From an uncultured Clostridia bacterium (lineage in GTDB: Bacteria; Bacillota; Clostridia; Christensenellales; Borkfalkiaceae): a DNA stretch of 32,201 bases. Positions 25,852-32,201 of the stretch are shown in pieces (position 1 is the first letter of the stretch; every line of letters begins with the position of its first letter). Under the pieces are notes generated by a model. The model was given only the letters and a program-made list of their open reading frames with translations, was not told where the DNA came from and did no database searches. The DNA is taken from positions 1 through 32,201 of the forward strand of contig CANQLW010000011.1 in NCBI GenBank assembly GCA_947624805.1, written 5' to 3'. A program made the position numbers and the translations under genes.

Positions 25852-28344
25852 TCAATCCCTTAAATATCTGCCCGTGATGCTTTCCGCGTTGTCGCGGATC
25901 TCACGCGGCGTTCCCGCGGCGACGATTCTTCCCCCCTCTTCCCCGCCGCCCGGGCCCATGTCGACGATATAGTCGGCATTTTTTATGACGTCGAGGTCGT
26001 GCTCGATGACGATGACCGTCGCGCCGCTCTCAAGAAGACTCCCGAAGACGTTCAAAAGGGCCTCGACATCGAGGGGATGCAGGCCGATCGTGGGCTCGTC
26101 GAAGACAAAGACGGTATCCGACTGTCCCCGCCCCATCTCACTTGCAAGTTTGAGCCGCTGTGCCTCGCCGCCCGAGAGGGAGGGGGTCTCCTCGCCGAGC
26201 GTCAGATAGCCGAGCCCGAGGTCTTTTAAGATCCCGAGCCGCCGCTTTACGATCGGCAGGTCGTCGCAGACGGTGAGCGCTTCCTCGACGCTCATCGCCA
26301 TGAGTTCGGGCAGGGAATACCTCTCGCCCGTCTTTGTCCGCCGTTTGATGAGGCTTGCCTCGCGGCTGTAACGAGACCCCCCGCAATCGGGGCAGCAGAT
26401 CTCCACGTCGGGCAAAAACTGCACGTCGAGATCGATCACCCCCGTGCCGTCACAGGTCTTGCAGCGCAATTTCCCCGTGTTATAGGAGAAATCGCCGTCA
26501 CGGTATCCCCTTTCCTTTGCGTCGGGGGTCTTTGCATACACCTTTCTCAGTTCGTCGTGAACATCAGCATAGGTCGCCACGGTGGAGCGCACGTTGATGC
26601 CGATCGGCGAGGAGTCGATGAGTTTGATCTGGGAAATGCCATCGGCGGTCACATTTTTGATGTGGGCGGGGAGCTTCTCTCCCTTGATCTTGGCGGAGAG
26701 GGCGGGAATGAGACTCTCGAGGATGAGCGTCGTCTTTCCCGAGCCCGAGACGCCCGTGACGACGGTCAGCCTTCCCTTGGGGAAAGCAACTTCGAGCGGC
26801 TTTACCGTATGGATGCCGTCCGTCGACAAACAGATCTTCCCCTTTGCAAACATCTCCTCGGGCGGGATCTTTCTCAGCACGTCGATGTGTTTCTCCCCCG
26901 AAAGATACCCGCCAATCCGTGACGCGGGGTTGTGTTCGATCTCGGGGACGGAGCCCTGCGCGATGATCTCGCCGCCCTTGGCGCCCGCCTCGGGGCCGAG
27001 TTCGATGAGATAGTCCGCGTGCCGCAACACGTTGACGTCATGGTCGACGAGGATGACGCTGTTCCCGTCGGCGAGAAGGTCGTCCATGACCCCCATAAGT
27101 CCCTCGAGATTGGAGGGATGCAGGCCGATCGAGGGCTCGTCGAGCACATAGAGGACGCCCGTCGTGCGGTTACGGACGGCACGGGCGAGCTGCATTCTCT
27201 GCCGTTCCCCCGTTGAAAGTGTCGAGGCGGCGCGGTCGAGCGTCAGATAGGAGAGCCCGAGGTCCATGAGCCGTTTCGCCGCCCCAGAGAAGGCCGCGCA
27301 GATGCTCTCCGCCATCGGTCTCATCGGCTCAGGAAGGGACGCGGGGACCCCATTCACCCACTCCGAAAGCGCGGAGAGGGTCATCATGCAGGCGCGGTCG
27401 AGGGAGATGCCGCGAAGAAGGGGCGCACGGGCGGCCTCGGAGAGTCTTGTCCCCCCACAATCGGGACAGATATCGGTACGGAGAAACTTCTCGACGCGCT
27501 TCATCCCCTTCTCATCCTTGACCTTTGAGAGGGCGTTTTCGACGGTATAAGTGGCGTTGAAATAGGTGAAATCCATATCCCCCGCCGCCCCGCTCGTCTT
27601 GTTCTGGTAGATGATCCGCTTCTTGACGGCGGGACCGTGGAATACGATCTCCCGCTCTTCCTCGGTGAGATCGCGGAAGGGAACGTCCGTTCTGACCCCC
27701 ATCGCGCGGGCGATGTCCTTCATGAGCGACCACATCAACGTCTGCCACGGGGCGACCGCGCCCTCGTCGATGGAGAGGCTCTCATCGGGCACCAAGGTGG
27801 ATTCGTCGACGATACGGACGACCCCCGTGCCGTCACAGCGTTTGCAGGCGCCTTGGCTGTTGAAGGCGAGTTCCTCGGCGGAGGGGGCGAAGAAACGGGC
27901 TCCGCACTGCGGGCAGATCAGTTCCAAGTCCGCGGCGACGTTCAGCGAGGGCGGAACATGGTGTCCGTTGGGGCAGCGGTGGGAGGCGAGACGGGAATAC
28001 ATGAGCCTGAGACTGTTGAGGAGCTCTGTCCCCGTGCCAAAAGTACTGCGGATCCCCGGGACGGAGGGACGCTGGCGCAGGGCGAGCGCCGCGGGAACAT
28101 AGAGAACGTCATCCACCTGCGCTTTCTCCGCCTGTGTCATGCGTCTGCGCGTGTACGTCGAGAGGGATTCGAGGTACCGCCGCGAGCCCTCCGCATAGAG
28201 AATGCCGAGCGCGAGCGAAGATTTGCCCGAGCCCGACACGCCTGCAATGCCGACGATTCTATGCAGGGGGATGTCGGCGTCGATATTCCTGAGGTTGTGG
28301 ACTCTGCCGCCACGGACCTCGATCTTGTCGGGAATGTGTTCCAT
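25852..28344 (-). CDS. UvrA paralogue (class II/UvrA2-like excinuclease ABC subunit A)
   Basis: An 830-residue tandem ABC protein of the UvrA family. Walker A motifs GVSGSGKSS (35-43) and GVSGSGKTT, signatures LSTGERQRMQLA and LSGGEAQRLKLA, and Walker B VLYVLDEPSIGLHP and FVFDEPTIGLHP are all intact. Zinc-binding pairs include CPQCG, CKRCDGTG, CPDCGG, CKTCDGTG and CCPDCGG. It is about 110 residues shorter than housekeeping UvrA (about 940), and the region where the UvrB-binding domain sits appears reduced, so it matches UvrA2-type proteins linked to DNA-damage tolerance or resistance to DNA-binding drugs. I give no symbol because it is probably not the main uvrA. AAAAGGATC precedes the ATG. 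It converges with the ABC-F gene, only 7 bases apart. Confidence 0.92.
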   Translation of the reverse strand: MEHIPDKIEVRGGRVHNLRNIDADIPLHRIVGIAGVSGSGKSSLALGILYAEGSRRYLESLSTYTRRRMTQAEKAQVDDVLYVPAALALRQRPSVPGIRSTFGTGTELLNSLRLMYSRLASHRCPNGHHVPPSLNVAADLELICPQCGARFFAPSAEELAFNSQGACKRCDGTGVVRIVDESTLVPDESLSIDEGAVAPWQTLMWSLMKDIARAMGVRTDVPFRDLTEEEREIVFHGPAVKKRIIYQNKTSGAAGDMDFTYFNATYTVENALSKVKDEKGMKRVEKFLRTDICPDCGGTRLSEAARAPLLRGISLDRACMMTLSALSEWVNGVPASLPEPMRPMAESICAAFSGAAKRLMDLGLSYLTLDRAASTLSTGERQRMQLARAVRNRTTGVLYVLDEPSIGLHPSNLEGLMGVMDDLLADGNSVILVDHDVNVLRHADYLIELGPEAGAKGGEIIAQGSVPEIEHNPASRIGGYLSGEKHIDVLRKIPPEEMFAKGKICLSTDGIHTVKPLEVAFPKGRLTVVTGVSGSGKTTLILESLIPALSAKIKGEKLPAHIKNVTADGISQIKLIDSSPIGINVRSTVATYADVHDELRKVYAKTPDAKERGYRDGDFSYNTGKLRCKTCDGTGVIDLDVQFLPDVEICCPDCGGSRYSREASLIKRRTKTGERYSLPELMAMSVEEALTVCDDLPIVKRRLGILKDLGLGYLTLGEETPSLSGGEAQRLKLASEMGRGQSDTVFVFDEPTIGLHPLDVEALLNVFGSLLESGATVIVIEHDLDVIKNADYIVDMGPGGGEEGGRIVAAGTPREIRDNAESITGRYLRD

Positions 28345-28429
28345 ATTTATGATCCTTTTAATTGTTACGGCTTATCTGATGGTTTCCGCGTCAAGCGGCG
28401 CGGGGCAAGATGCCCCACCGAAGCGTCGG

Positions 28430-28894
28430 TCAGATCGGCTTTTTGAGTTTCTCCCGTGCACGCATCTCCGTGAAGAAGGACGTGAGGAGCGTGGAACACT
28501 CCTCCTCCATGATCCCGCCCGTCACTTCCACGGTATGGTTGAGAAGATTCGCCGCCGCGAGCTCCTTTGTGAGGCTGCGCCCCTTCTGCTCGTATGCGCC
28601 GAAGTAGAGACGCTCGATACGGCTGTTCAGGATCGCCCCCATGCACATCGGGCAGGGCTCGAGCGTCACATAGATCTCGGCATTCTCCAGCCGCCACGAG
28701 CAAATTTTTCTGCAGGCCCTGTCGATCGCCCGCATCTCGGCGTGCGCCGTCGCCATCTGCGATCTGGTACGGAGATTGTACCCTCTGCCGATGATCTTGC
28801 CGTCCAGCACGACGACCGCCCCGATGGGCACTTCCCCGAGGCTGTCTGCCTTTTTTGCGAGGCGGAGCGCCTCCCGCATAAACTTTTCTTCCAT
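28430..28894 (-). CDS. tadA: tRNA-specific adenosine deaminase
   Basis: TadA deaminates A34 of tRNA-Arg(ACG) to inosine, allowing wobble decoding of CGN codons. The 154-residue protein is full length, with the zinc-binding and catalytic HAE motif (His51, Glu53 in TAHAEMRAI) and PCPMC (Cys81, Cys84). The N-terminus MEEKFMREALRLAKKA and the ending with the Phe-Phe-Glu helix fit TadA. The annotated frame is open further upstream into the M14 gene, but family alignment and a 2-base gap to the preceding stop favour 28894, with GGAAGTG about 10 bases upstream. It is part of the tight minus-strand gene set. A guanine or cytosine deaminase is less likely given the tRNA-type C-terminus. Confidence 0.95.
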   Translation of the reverse strand: MEEKFMREALRLAKKADSLGEVPIGAVVVLDGKIIGRGYNLRTRSQMATAHAEMRAIDRACRKICSWRLENAEIYVTLEPCPMCMGAILNSRIERLYFGAYEQKGRSLTKELAAANLLNHTVEVTGGIMEEECSTLLTSFFTEMRAREKLKKPI

Positions 28895-28896
28895 CG

Positions 28897-29700
28897 TCAA
28901 AACACTTCCGTCAGACGCGCGAGCGCGTCGATATTTTTTTGCAGAATGTCGGGGAGCTCCTCCCTTCCGAGCGGATGCACCGCCGCGCTGCGTCCCGTCT
29001 CCACCGTGAAAGCGGGGATCCCGAGCGTCTCGATGCACCAATCCTTATAGCCGCCCGCCGAGTCCTTTGCCTCGCGCAGGGGATATCCCGTCGCCGCGGA
29101 CAGAACCTTTGCGAGTTTTTTATCCCGCATCAGCCGCAGGGGAGACTGTTTGTAGCGCCAGTAGATCTCCTCACCCTTCGTATGCCAGCTCACCGTAAAT
29201 CGTGGCTTTTCGGCGAGCGTGAACGCCGAAAGGGCGCTGCTCTCCGCGGCACAGAGGGGGGCTCCGCCCACAAAATTGGCGGGAGCGGGGCGAAACACGT
29301 TTTGTGCGCCCGTCCCCCATCCCGCGGGGAAATTGACGTTGAGATCGACGCCTTCAATGTTTGCCTTCCAGAGCGAAAAGTTCCCGCCGAGCCGCAAAAC
29401 CGACGCGCGCCGCTCCTCGGAGACCGTTCCGATCCCCTTCTCGGACAGGAGCGCACCGTCGGGATTGGTCAGCGGCAAGACCCATACGCTCCCCTTTCTG
29501 ATCCCGCGCCTGATATGGGCGAGGGCGAGGAGCGCCGTCACATACTCCCGCGCATGGATGGCATACTGGGAAATGCCGACAGGCTCCCCCTTCCCGACAC
29601 GGAGGGCATAGAGCGGCCGCCCTTCCTCACTGTACCCATAGATACGCTTTTCGCCGCGATAGCTCTCGTAAAATGCAGTGACTTCTTCAAAAATATCCAT
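28897..29700 (-). CDS. M14-family zinc peptidase (peptidoglycan-peptide type likely)
   Basis: A 267-residue zinc peptidase of family M14. Zinc ligands appear as His49 and Glu52 in IHAREYVTA and His173 in SWHTKG; the catalytic glutamate is Glu234 in FTVETG. The usual GVDLNRNF substrate motif reads GVDLNVNFPAGWG: the arginine that grips a substrate carboxylate is replaced by valine, which argues against a classic carboxypeptidase and fits an endopeptidase or altered specificity, perhaps on gamma-D-Glu-meso-diaminopimelate peptides. No signal peptide is present, so it would act in the cytoplasm, for example on recycled wall peptides. It lies between rlmH and tadA, 13 bases after rlmH. No clear ribosome site precedes the ATG, which abuts a palindrome. 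Confidence 0.9.
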   Translation of the reverse strand: MDIFEEVTAFYESYRGEKRIYGYSEEGRPLYALRVGKGEPVGISQYAIHAREYVTALLALAHIRRGIRKGSVWVLPLTNPDGALLSEKGIGTVSEERRASVLRLGGNFSLWKANIEGVDLNVNFPAGWGTGAQNVFRPAPANFVGGAPLCAAESSALSAFTLAEKPRFTVSWHTKGEEIYWRYKQSPLRLMRDKKLAKVLSAATGYPLREAKDSAGGYKDWCIETLGIPAFTVETGRSAAVHPLGREELPDILQKNIDALARLTEVF

Positions 29701-29717
29701 GTGACATTGTATGTCAC
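29701..29717. repeat. 17-bp perfect inverted repeat at the rlmH/M14 junction
   Basis: GTGACAT TGT ATGTCAC spans the rlmH stop codon and ends directly at the M14 start codon. It could be an operator or, in RNA, a small hairpin that hides the M14 start. On the minus strand it also contains TACAAT 5 bases before the ATG, but no -35 box accompanies it. Confidence 0.65.
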
Positions 29718-30148
29718 TTATGGTACTCCGCGCCCGCGTTGATCATGAACGCGCGGTAAATCTGTTCGAGCAGGACGACGCGGAACATCTGGTGCGGAAA
29801 GGTCATTTCGGAGAAGGACAACGTCTCGTCCGCCGCCCCCTTCACCCCCTCATCCAGCCCGCACGAGGAGCCGATGACGAAGGTGACTTCCTTCCCCGCG
29901 TCCTGCAGGGCCTTGAGGGAGGCCGCAAACGCCTCCGAGCTCTTCTGCTTCCCCTCAACGGCGAGCACGACGGTGTAGCCCCGTTTCAGACGGAGAATCT
30001 CCCCGCCCTCTTCTTGCAGAGAATTCTTTTCGGGGAGCTCCGTGACGGAGAGTTTACAGAAGCGGGAGAGCCGTTTGACGTACTCAGCACAGGCGTCCCA
30101 CCAGTAACTTTCCTTGAGTTTTCCCACGCAGACGATGTTGACTTTCAT
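29714..30148 (-). CDS. rlmH: 23S rRNA (pseudouridine1915-N3)-methyltransferase RlmH
   Basis: RlmH is a SPOUT methyltransferase that methylates pseudouridine 1915 of 23S rRNA in 70S ribosomes using S-adenosylmethionine. The 144-residue protein begins MKVNIVCVGKLKESYW, typical of the family. It has the SAM-binding knot (FVIGSSCGLDEGV) and the conserved end FPHQMFRVVLLEQIYRAFMI finishing with EYHK. It is about 12 residues shorter than many homologues. Start choice: ATG at 30148 or 30151; the latter makes a 4-base ATGA overlap with the CPBP gene upstream, so translation is coupled either way. An ordinary housekeeping gene within the CPBP-rlmH-M14-tadA set. Confidence 0.96.
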   Translation of the reverse strand: MKVNIVCVGKLKESYWWDACAEYVKRLSRFCKLSVTELPEKNSLQEEGGEILRLKRGYTVVLAVEGKQKSSEAFAASLKALQDAGKEVTFVIGSSCGLDEGVKGAADETLSFSEMTFPHQMFRVVLLEQIYRAFMINAGAEYHK

Positions 30149-31077
30149 CATGATACAAACCCCGTGACGAGCACATAAATCCACTCTATGGCGCAGATGC
30201 CGATCCCGACGGAAGCGGTCACAAAGAAGAGTTTTCCGCCCTTCATCCCCCTCTGTCCGATCCCGTCCTTCGGCCCGTCCCAAATGAACAGGAAGGCAAG
30301 GCTCCCCGCGAGGGAGAGCGCGGACAGGGCATAGAGGATGATCGTACCCGTAACCGGCAGAGCGGTCAGGTCGAGATTCAGAGACGTCATGACGAGGATG
30401 AGCCCGTTGTTGAGAAGATGGGCGAGCATCCCGGGGAGAATGCTCCCCGCCTTGAGCGCGAGAAGGGCAAACGCCGCCCCGCAGAGGAATTGGTAGATCG
30501 TCTGTTCGGGGTTCCCATGGAAGAGCGAAAAGAGGGCTCCCGAGAGCAGAACGGCGGGCACGGCACCCCAGCCCCCCTTTCTCATCCCGCCGAAGAGGAT
30601 GCCGCGGAAGACCGTTTCCTCGAAGAGGGCGGGCAACACGGCGATCACAAGCATCGCGGGGAGCAGGTTCCAGCCGTCAAGGGCGGGAACGGCGTCCGAC
30701 AGCGAAGGGCGATACCCGAGCATAGAGAGAAAATCCACAAAATACTCGTTGAGAGCATTCAGGGAGAAGAGTAAGCCAAACTGTAAGAGGACGGCGGCGG
30801 GGAAATAATACCACTTCGGAGCACGGTAAAATTCCTTGGGAGAAGTCCCCGTGCGGCGGAAAAAGAGGGTTGCAACGCACGCAAAGCAGACCTGCGTGAG
30901 GAGAAATGTGAGATATTTGAACCAGTCCTCTCCCCCGACATCCCCGCCTGCGGCGAGCAGGACGACGGACAGGAGCAGGGAGAGAAGGACGGACAGGACC
31001 GCCGAAAGAGAATAGCAGAGCCCCGCCTCCCTGAGGGGCGGACGATTGACGATATTTTCCGCTTCCATGTTCTCCAT
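30148..31077 (-). CDS. CPBP-family intramembrane glutamic protease (CAAX/ABI type)
   Basis: A 309-residue membrane protein with about eight hydrophobic segments. It carries the three CPBP motifs: FEETVFRG (Glu153, Glu154, Arg158), LFSLFHGNP (Phe183, His187) and LAHLLNNG (His220, Asn224). These form the active site of the ABI/Rce1-like family, whose members process prenylated or small secreted peptides, or confer bacteriocin immunity. The substrate here is unknown, and no peptide gene is adjacent. I chose the ATG at 31077: it sits exactly 6 bases after TATAAT, predicting a leaderless mRNA, while the longer frame from 31113 would begin inside the promoter. The gene heads a set running through rlmH, the M14 peptidase and tadA. 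Confidence 0.9.
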   Translation of the reverse strand: MENMEAENIVNRPPLREAGLCYSLSAVLSVLLSLLLSVVLLAAGGDVGGEDWFKYLTFLLTQVCFACVATLFFRRTGTSPKEFYRAPKWYYFPAAVLLQFGLLFSLNALNEYFVDFLSMLGYRPSLSDAVPALDGWNLLPAMLVIAVLPALFEETVFRGILFGGMRKGGWGAVPAVLLSGALFSLFHGNPEQTIYQFLCGAAFALLALKAGSILPGMLAHLLNNGLILVMTSLNLDLTALPVTGTIILYALSALSLAGSLAFLFIWDGPKDGIGQRGMKGGKLFFVTASVGIGICAIEWIYVLVTGFVS

Positions 31078-31083
31078 GCCGTC

Positions 31084-31113
31084 ATTATAACAGGAAATCG
31101 CCGAAAAGTCCAA
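31084..31113 (-). promoter_or_regulatory. Leaderless promoter of the CPBP protease gene
   Basis: On the minus strand TTGGAC (31113-31108), 18 bases, TATAAT (31089-31084), then GACGGC and the ATG at 31077. The predicted first base is the A of the start codon. It lies back to back with the fumarase promoter. Confidence 0.75.
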
Positions 31114-31121
31114 GGAATACC

Positions 31122-31150
31122 TTGCTTTTTCGCAAAAATCTTTCTATAAT
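31122..31150 (+). promoter_or_regulatory. Leaderless promoter of fumarase alpha
   Basis: TTGCTT (31122-31127), 17 bases, TATAAT (31145-31150), then AGAGGC and the ATG at 31157. AGAGG would look like a ribosome site, but it lies upstream of the predicted transcription start at the ATG. Confidence 0.75.
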
Positions 31151-31156
31151 AGAGGC

Positions 31157-31993
31157 ATGAGAATCATCGATACGCAGCTGATCTCCGATTGCGTTTACCG
31201 CCTTGCAAGACGGGCGGGGATCACCCTCACGGACAGCTGCCGCAATGCCCTCGTCTGCGCCGCAAAGCAGGAGACGGGCGCCGCACGCTTCGCCCTCGAT
31301 ACCGTCCTCGCAAACGAAAAGATCGCACAAAATGAAAAGATGCCCGTCTGTCAGGATACGGGCATGGCCGTCGTGTTCCTCGACATCGGGCAGGAAGTCT
31401 TTTTAGCGGGGAAACCCGTCCGTGAAGCCGTGGACGACGGCGTCCGCCGCGCCTATGCGGACGGGAAGTTCAGAAAGAGCATCTGCGACCCTCTCACGAG
31501 GATCAATACGGGGGACAATACGCCCGCCCATCTCCATATCGGGATCACCGAGGGAGATCGGGTCGAAGTGACCTTCCTCCCCAAGGGATTCGGGAGCGAG
31601 AATATGAGCAAACTTTGGATGCTCACCCCCGCCGCGGGAAGAGCGGGGATCGTCGATGCGATCGTAAACACCGTTCAAGAGGCGGGTTCGCGGCCCTGTC
31701 CGCCCGTCTATGTCGGCGTCGGCATCGGCGGCTGCTTCGACGGATGTGCCCTTCTCGCAAAGAAGGCGCTGCTGCGGGAGGTCGGCACGAGGCATCCGCG
31801 TGAGGACGTCGCCTCGATCGAAGCGGAGGCGCTCGAAAAGATCAATGCGCTCGGCATCGGCGCACAGGGCTTCGGCGGGAAGGTGACCGCCATCGGCGTG
31901 AGCTGCGAGATCTCCCCCACCCATATCGCGGGACTGCCCGTGGCCGTCAATATCCAGTGCCATTGCATCCGCTGCGAAAAGGAGGTCCTATGA
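31157..31993 (+). CDS. Class I fumarate hydratase, alpha subunit
   Basis: The 278-residue alpha subunit of an oxygen-sensitive 4Fe-4S fumarase (fumarate and water to malate), the TtdA/FumA N-terminal type. Cluster cysteines are probably Cys65 (MPVCQDTGM), Cys193 or Cys197 (GIGGCFDGCA) and one of the C-terminal cysteines in NIQCHCIR. Further conserved parts are TRINTGDNTPAHLH, FLPKGFGSENMSKL and IGAQGFGGKVTAIGV. Such split fumarases are common in anaerobes, as alpha and beta genes side by side. Tartrate dehydratase is the main alternative, since the families are close. The stop overlaps the start of beta by 4 bases. The ATG is at the predicted transcription start. Confidence 0.96.
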   Translation: MRIIDTQLISDCVYRLARRAGITLTDSCRNALVCAAKQETGAARFALDTVLANEKIAQNEKMPVCQDTGMAVVFLDIGQEVFLAGKPVREAVDDGVRRAYADGKFRKSICDPLTRINTGDNTPAHLHIGITEGDRVEVTFLPKGFGSENMSKLWMLTPAAGRAGIVDAIVNTVQEAGSRPCPPVYVGVGIGGCFDGCALLAKKALLREVGTRHPREDVASIEAEALEKINALGIGAQGFGGKVTAIGVSCEISPTHIAGLPVAVNIQCHCIRCEKEVL

Positions 31994-32196
31994 AACGGCT
32001 CACCCTTCCCCTCTCTCCCGAGACGATATCGGAGCTGAACGCGGGGGACTGCGTCCTGCTCTCGGGCGATATCTATACGGCACGGGACTGTGCCCATAAA
32101 CGGCTCATGGAGCTTCTCGACAGGGGAGAAAAACTCCCCTTTGACTCGCGCGGACGTAGGTTTTGCCGTTGCAAGCGGAGCGGATATAGCCCTTGA
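31990..32196 (+). CDS. Class I fumarate hydratase, beta subunit, N-terminal part only (disrupted)
   Basis: The frame begins MKRLTLPLSPETISELNAGD and continues with VLLSGDIYTARDCAHKRLME and EKLPFD, the standard start of the beta subunit (family length about 180). After LPFD one expects a GAVIYYVGP-like segment, but instead the frame reads unrelated residues (SRGRRFCRCKRSG) and stops at 32196. True homology therefore ends near 32145. From there the DNA in another frame codes for a different protein (next entry). GGAGG lies 6 bases before the ATG, inside the end of alpha; the ATGA overlap shows coupling. Confidence 0.85.
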   Translation: MKRLTLPLSPETISELNAGDCVLLSGDIYTARDCAHKRLMELLDRGEKLPFDSRGRRFCRCKRSGYSP

Positions 32197-32201
32197 CAGC
32201 G
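32141..32201 (+). pseudogene. Fragment reading as a P-type ATPase (chimeric or rearranged end)
   Basis: From 32141 in the +2 frame relative to the fumarase beta frame, the last 61 bases read LTRADVGFAVASGADIALDS. This matches the segment after GDGxND in P-type metal or cation ATPases (typical PALTRADVGIA-GSGTDIA-ESAD). It is fused to fumarase beta within about 5 bases, sharing TTGACT-like microhomology. The fragment has no start and runs off the window. A contig-end misassembly is the simplest reading; a real deletion or insertion is possible. Confidence 0.6.

Noticed and set aside
28345-28429. Intrinsic terminator between tadA and the uvrA-like gene
   Set aside because: A GGGGCA/TGCCCC hairpin exists but lacks a T tract, so I could not decide whether uvrA has its own transcript.

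Overview
The window reads as chromosomal DNA of an anaerobic Clostridia-type Bacillota, probably a gut lineage (Christensenellales-like is my guess). The basis is the class I two-subunit fumarase, BioY and VUT vitamin-type transporters, lipoproteins with BspA-type leucine-rich repeats, InlB/Listeria-Bacteroides (GYxFxGW) repeats, sigma-A style promoters and Shine-Dalgarno sites. Most genes are GC-rich. No rRNA, tRNA, CRISPR array, transposase, integrase or phage gene was seen.

Layout: (1) 245-3849, minus strand: a small membrane-anchored protein, guaB and guaA form a guanine-nucleotide operon. (2) 3974-4618: a small lipoprotein gene, then repeat-rich DNA and a bidirectional terminator. (3) 5003-15757, minus: one 10.8-kb gene for a 3584-residue modular surface protein that fills a third of the window. 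(4) 16009-17525, plus: a VUT (queuosine-precursor type) transporter and a short-chain dehydrogenase behind a preQ1-like pseudoknot leader that covers the ribosome binding site. (5) 17896-21408, minus: bioY, a duplicated-domain lipoprotein with a G8 tract in its promoter, and metK, separated by dispersed repeats. (6) 21765-22882: a leucine-rich-repeat lipoprotein and a divergent Xre-type regulator, with a perfect palindrome inside the lipoprotein promoter. (7) 22971-25844: a radical SAM protein, a possible 40-residue protein on the other strand, and an ABC-F ATPase. (8) 25852-31077, minus: CPBP protease, rlmH, M14 peptidase, tadA and a UvrA paralogue, closely packed. (9) 31157-32201, plus: fumarase alpha and the start of fumarase beta. 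Beta is cut about 52 codons in and joins a piece that reads as a P-type ATPase, most likely an assembly or rearrangement junction at the window end.

The most notable signals are: four genes whose -10 hexamer lies exactly 6 nt before the ATG, predicting leaderless mRNAs (bioY, radical SAM, CPBP, fumarase alpha); the preQ1-like leader; the palindromic operator in the lipoprotein/regulator pair; three G8 tracts, all in or before exported-protein genes; the modular giant protein; and the terminal chimera. All functional assignments come from reading motifs and family resemblance; no search was run.
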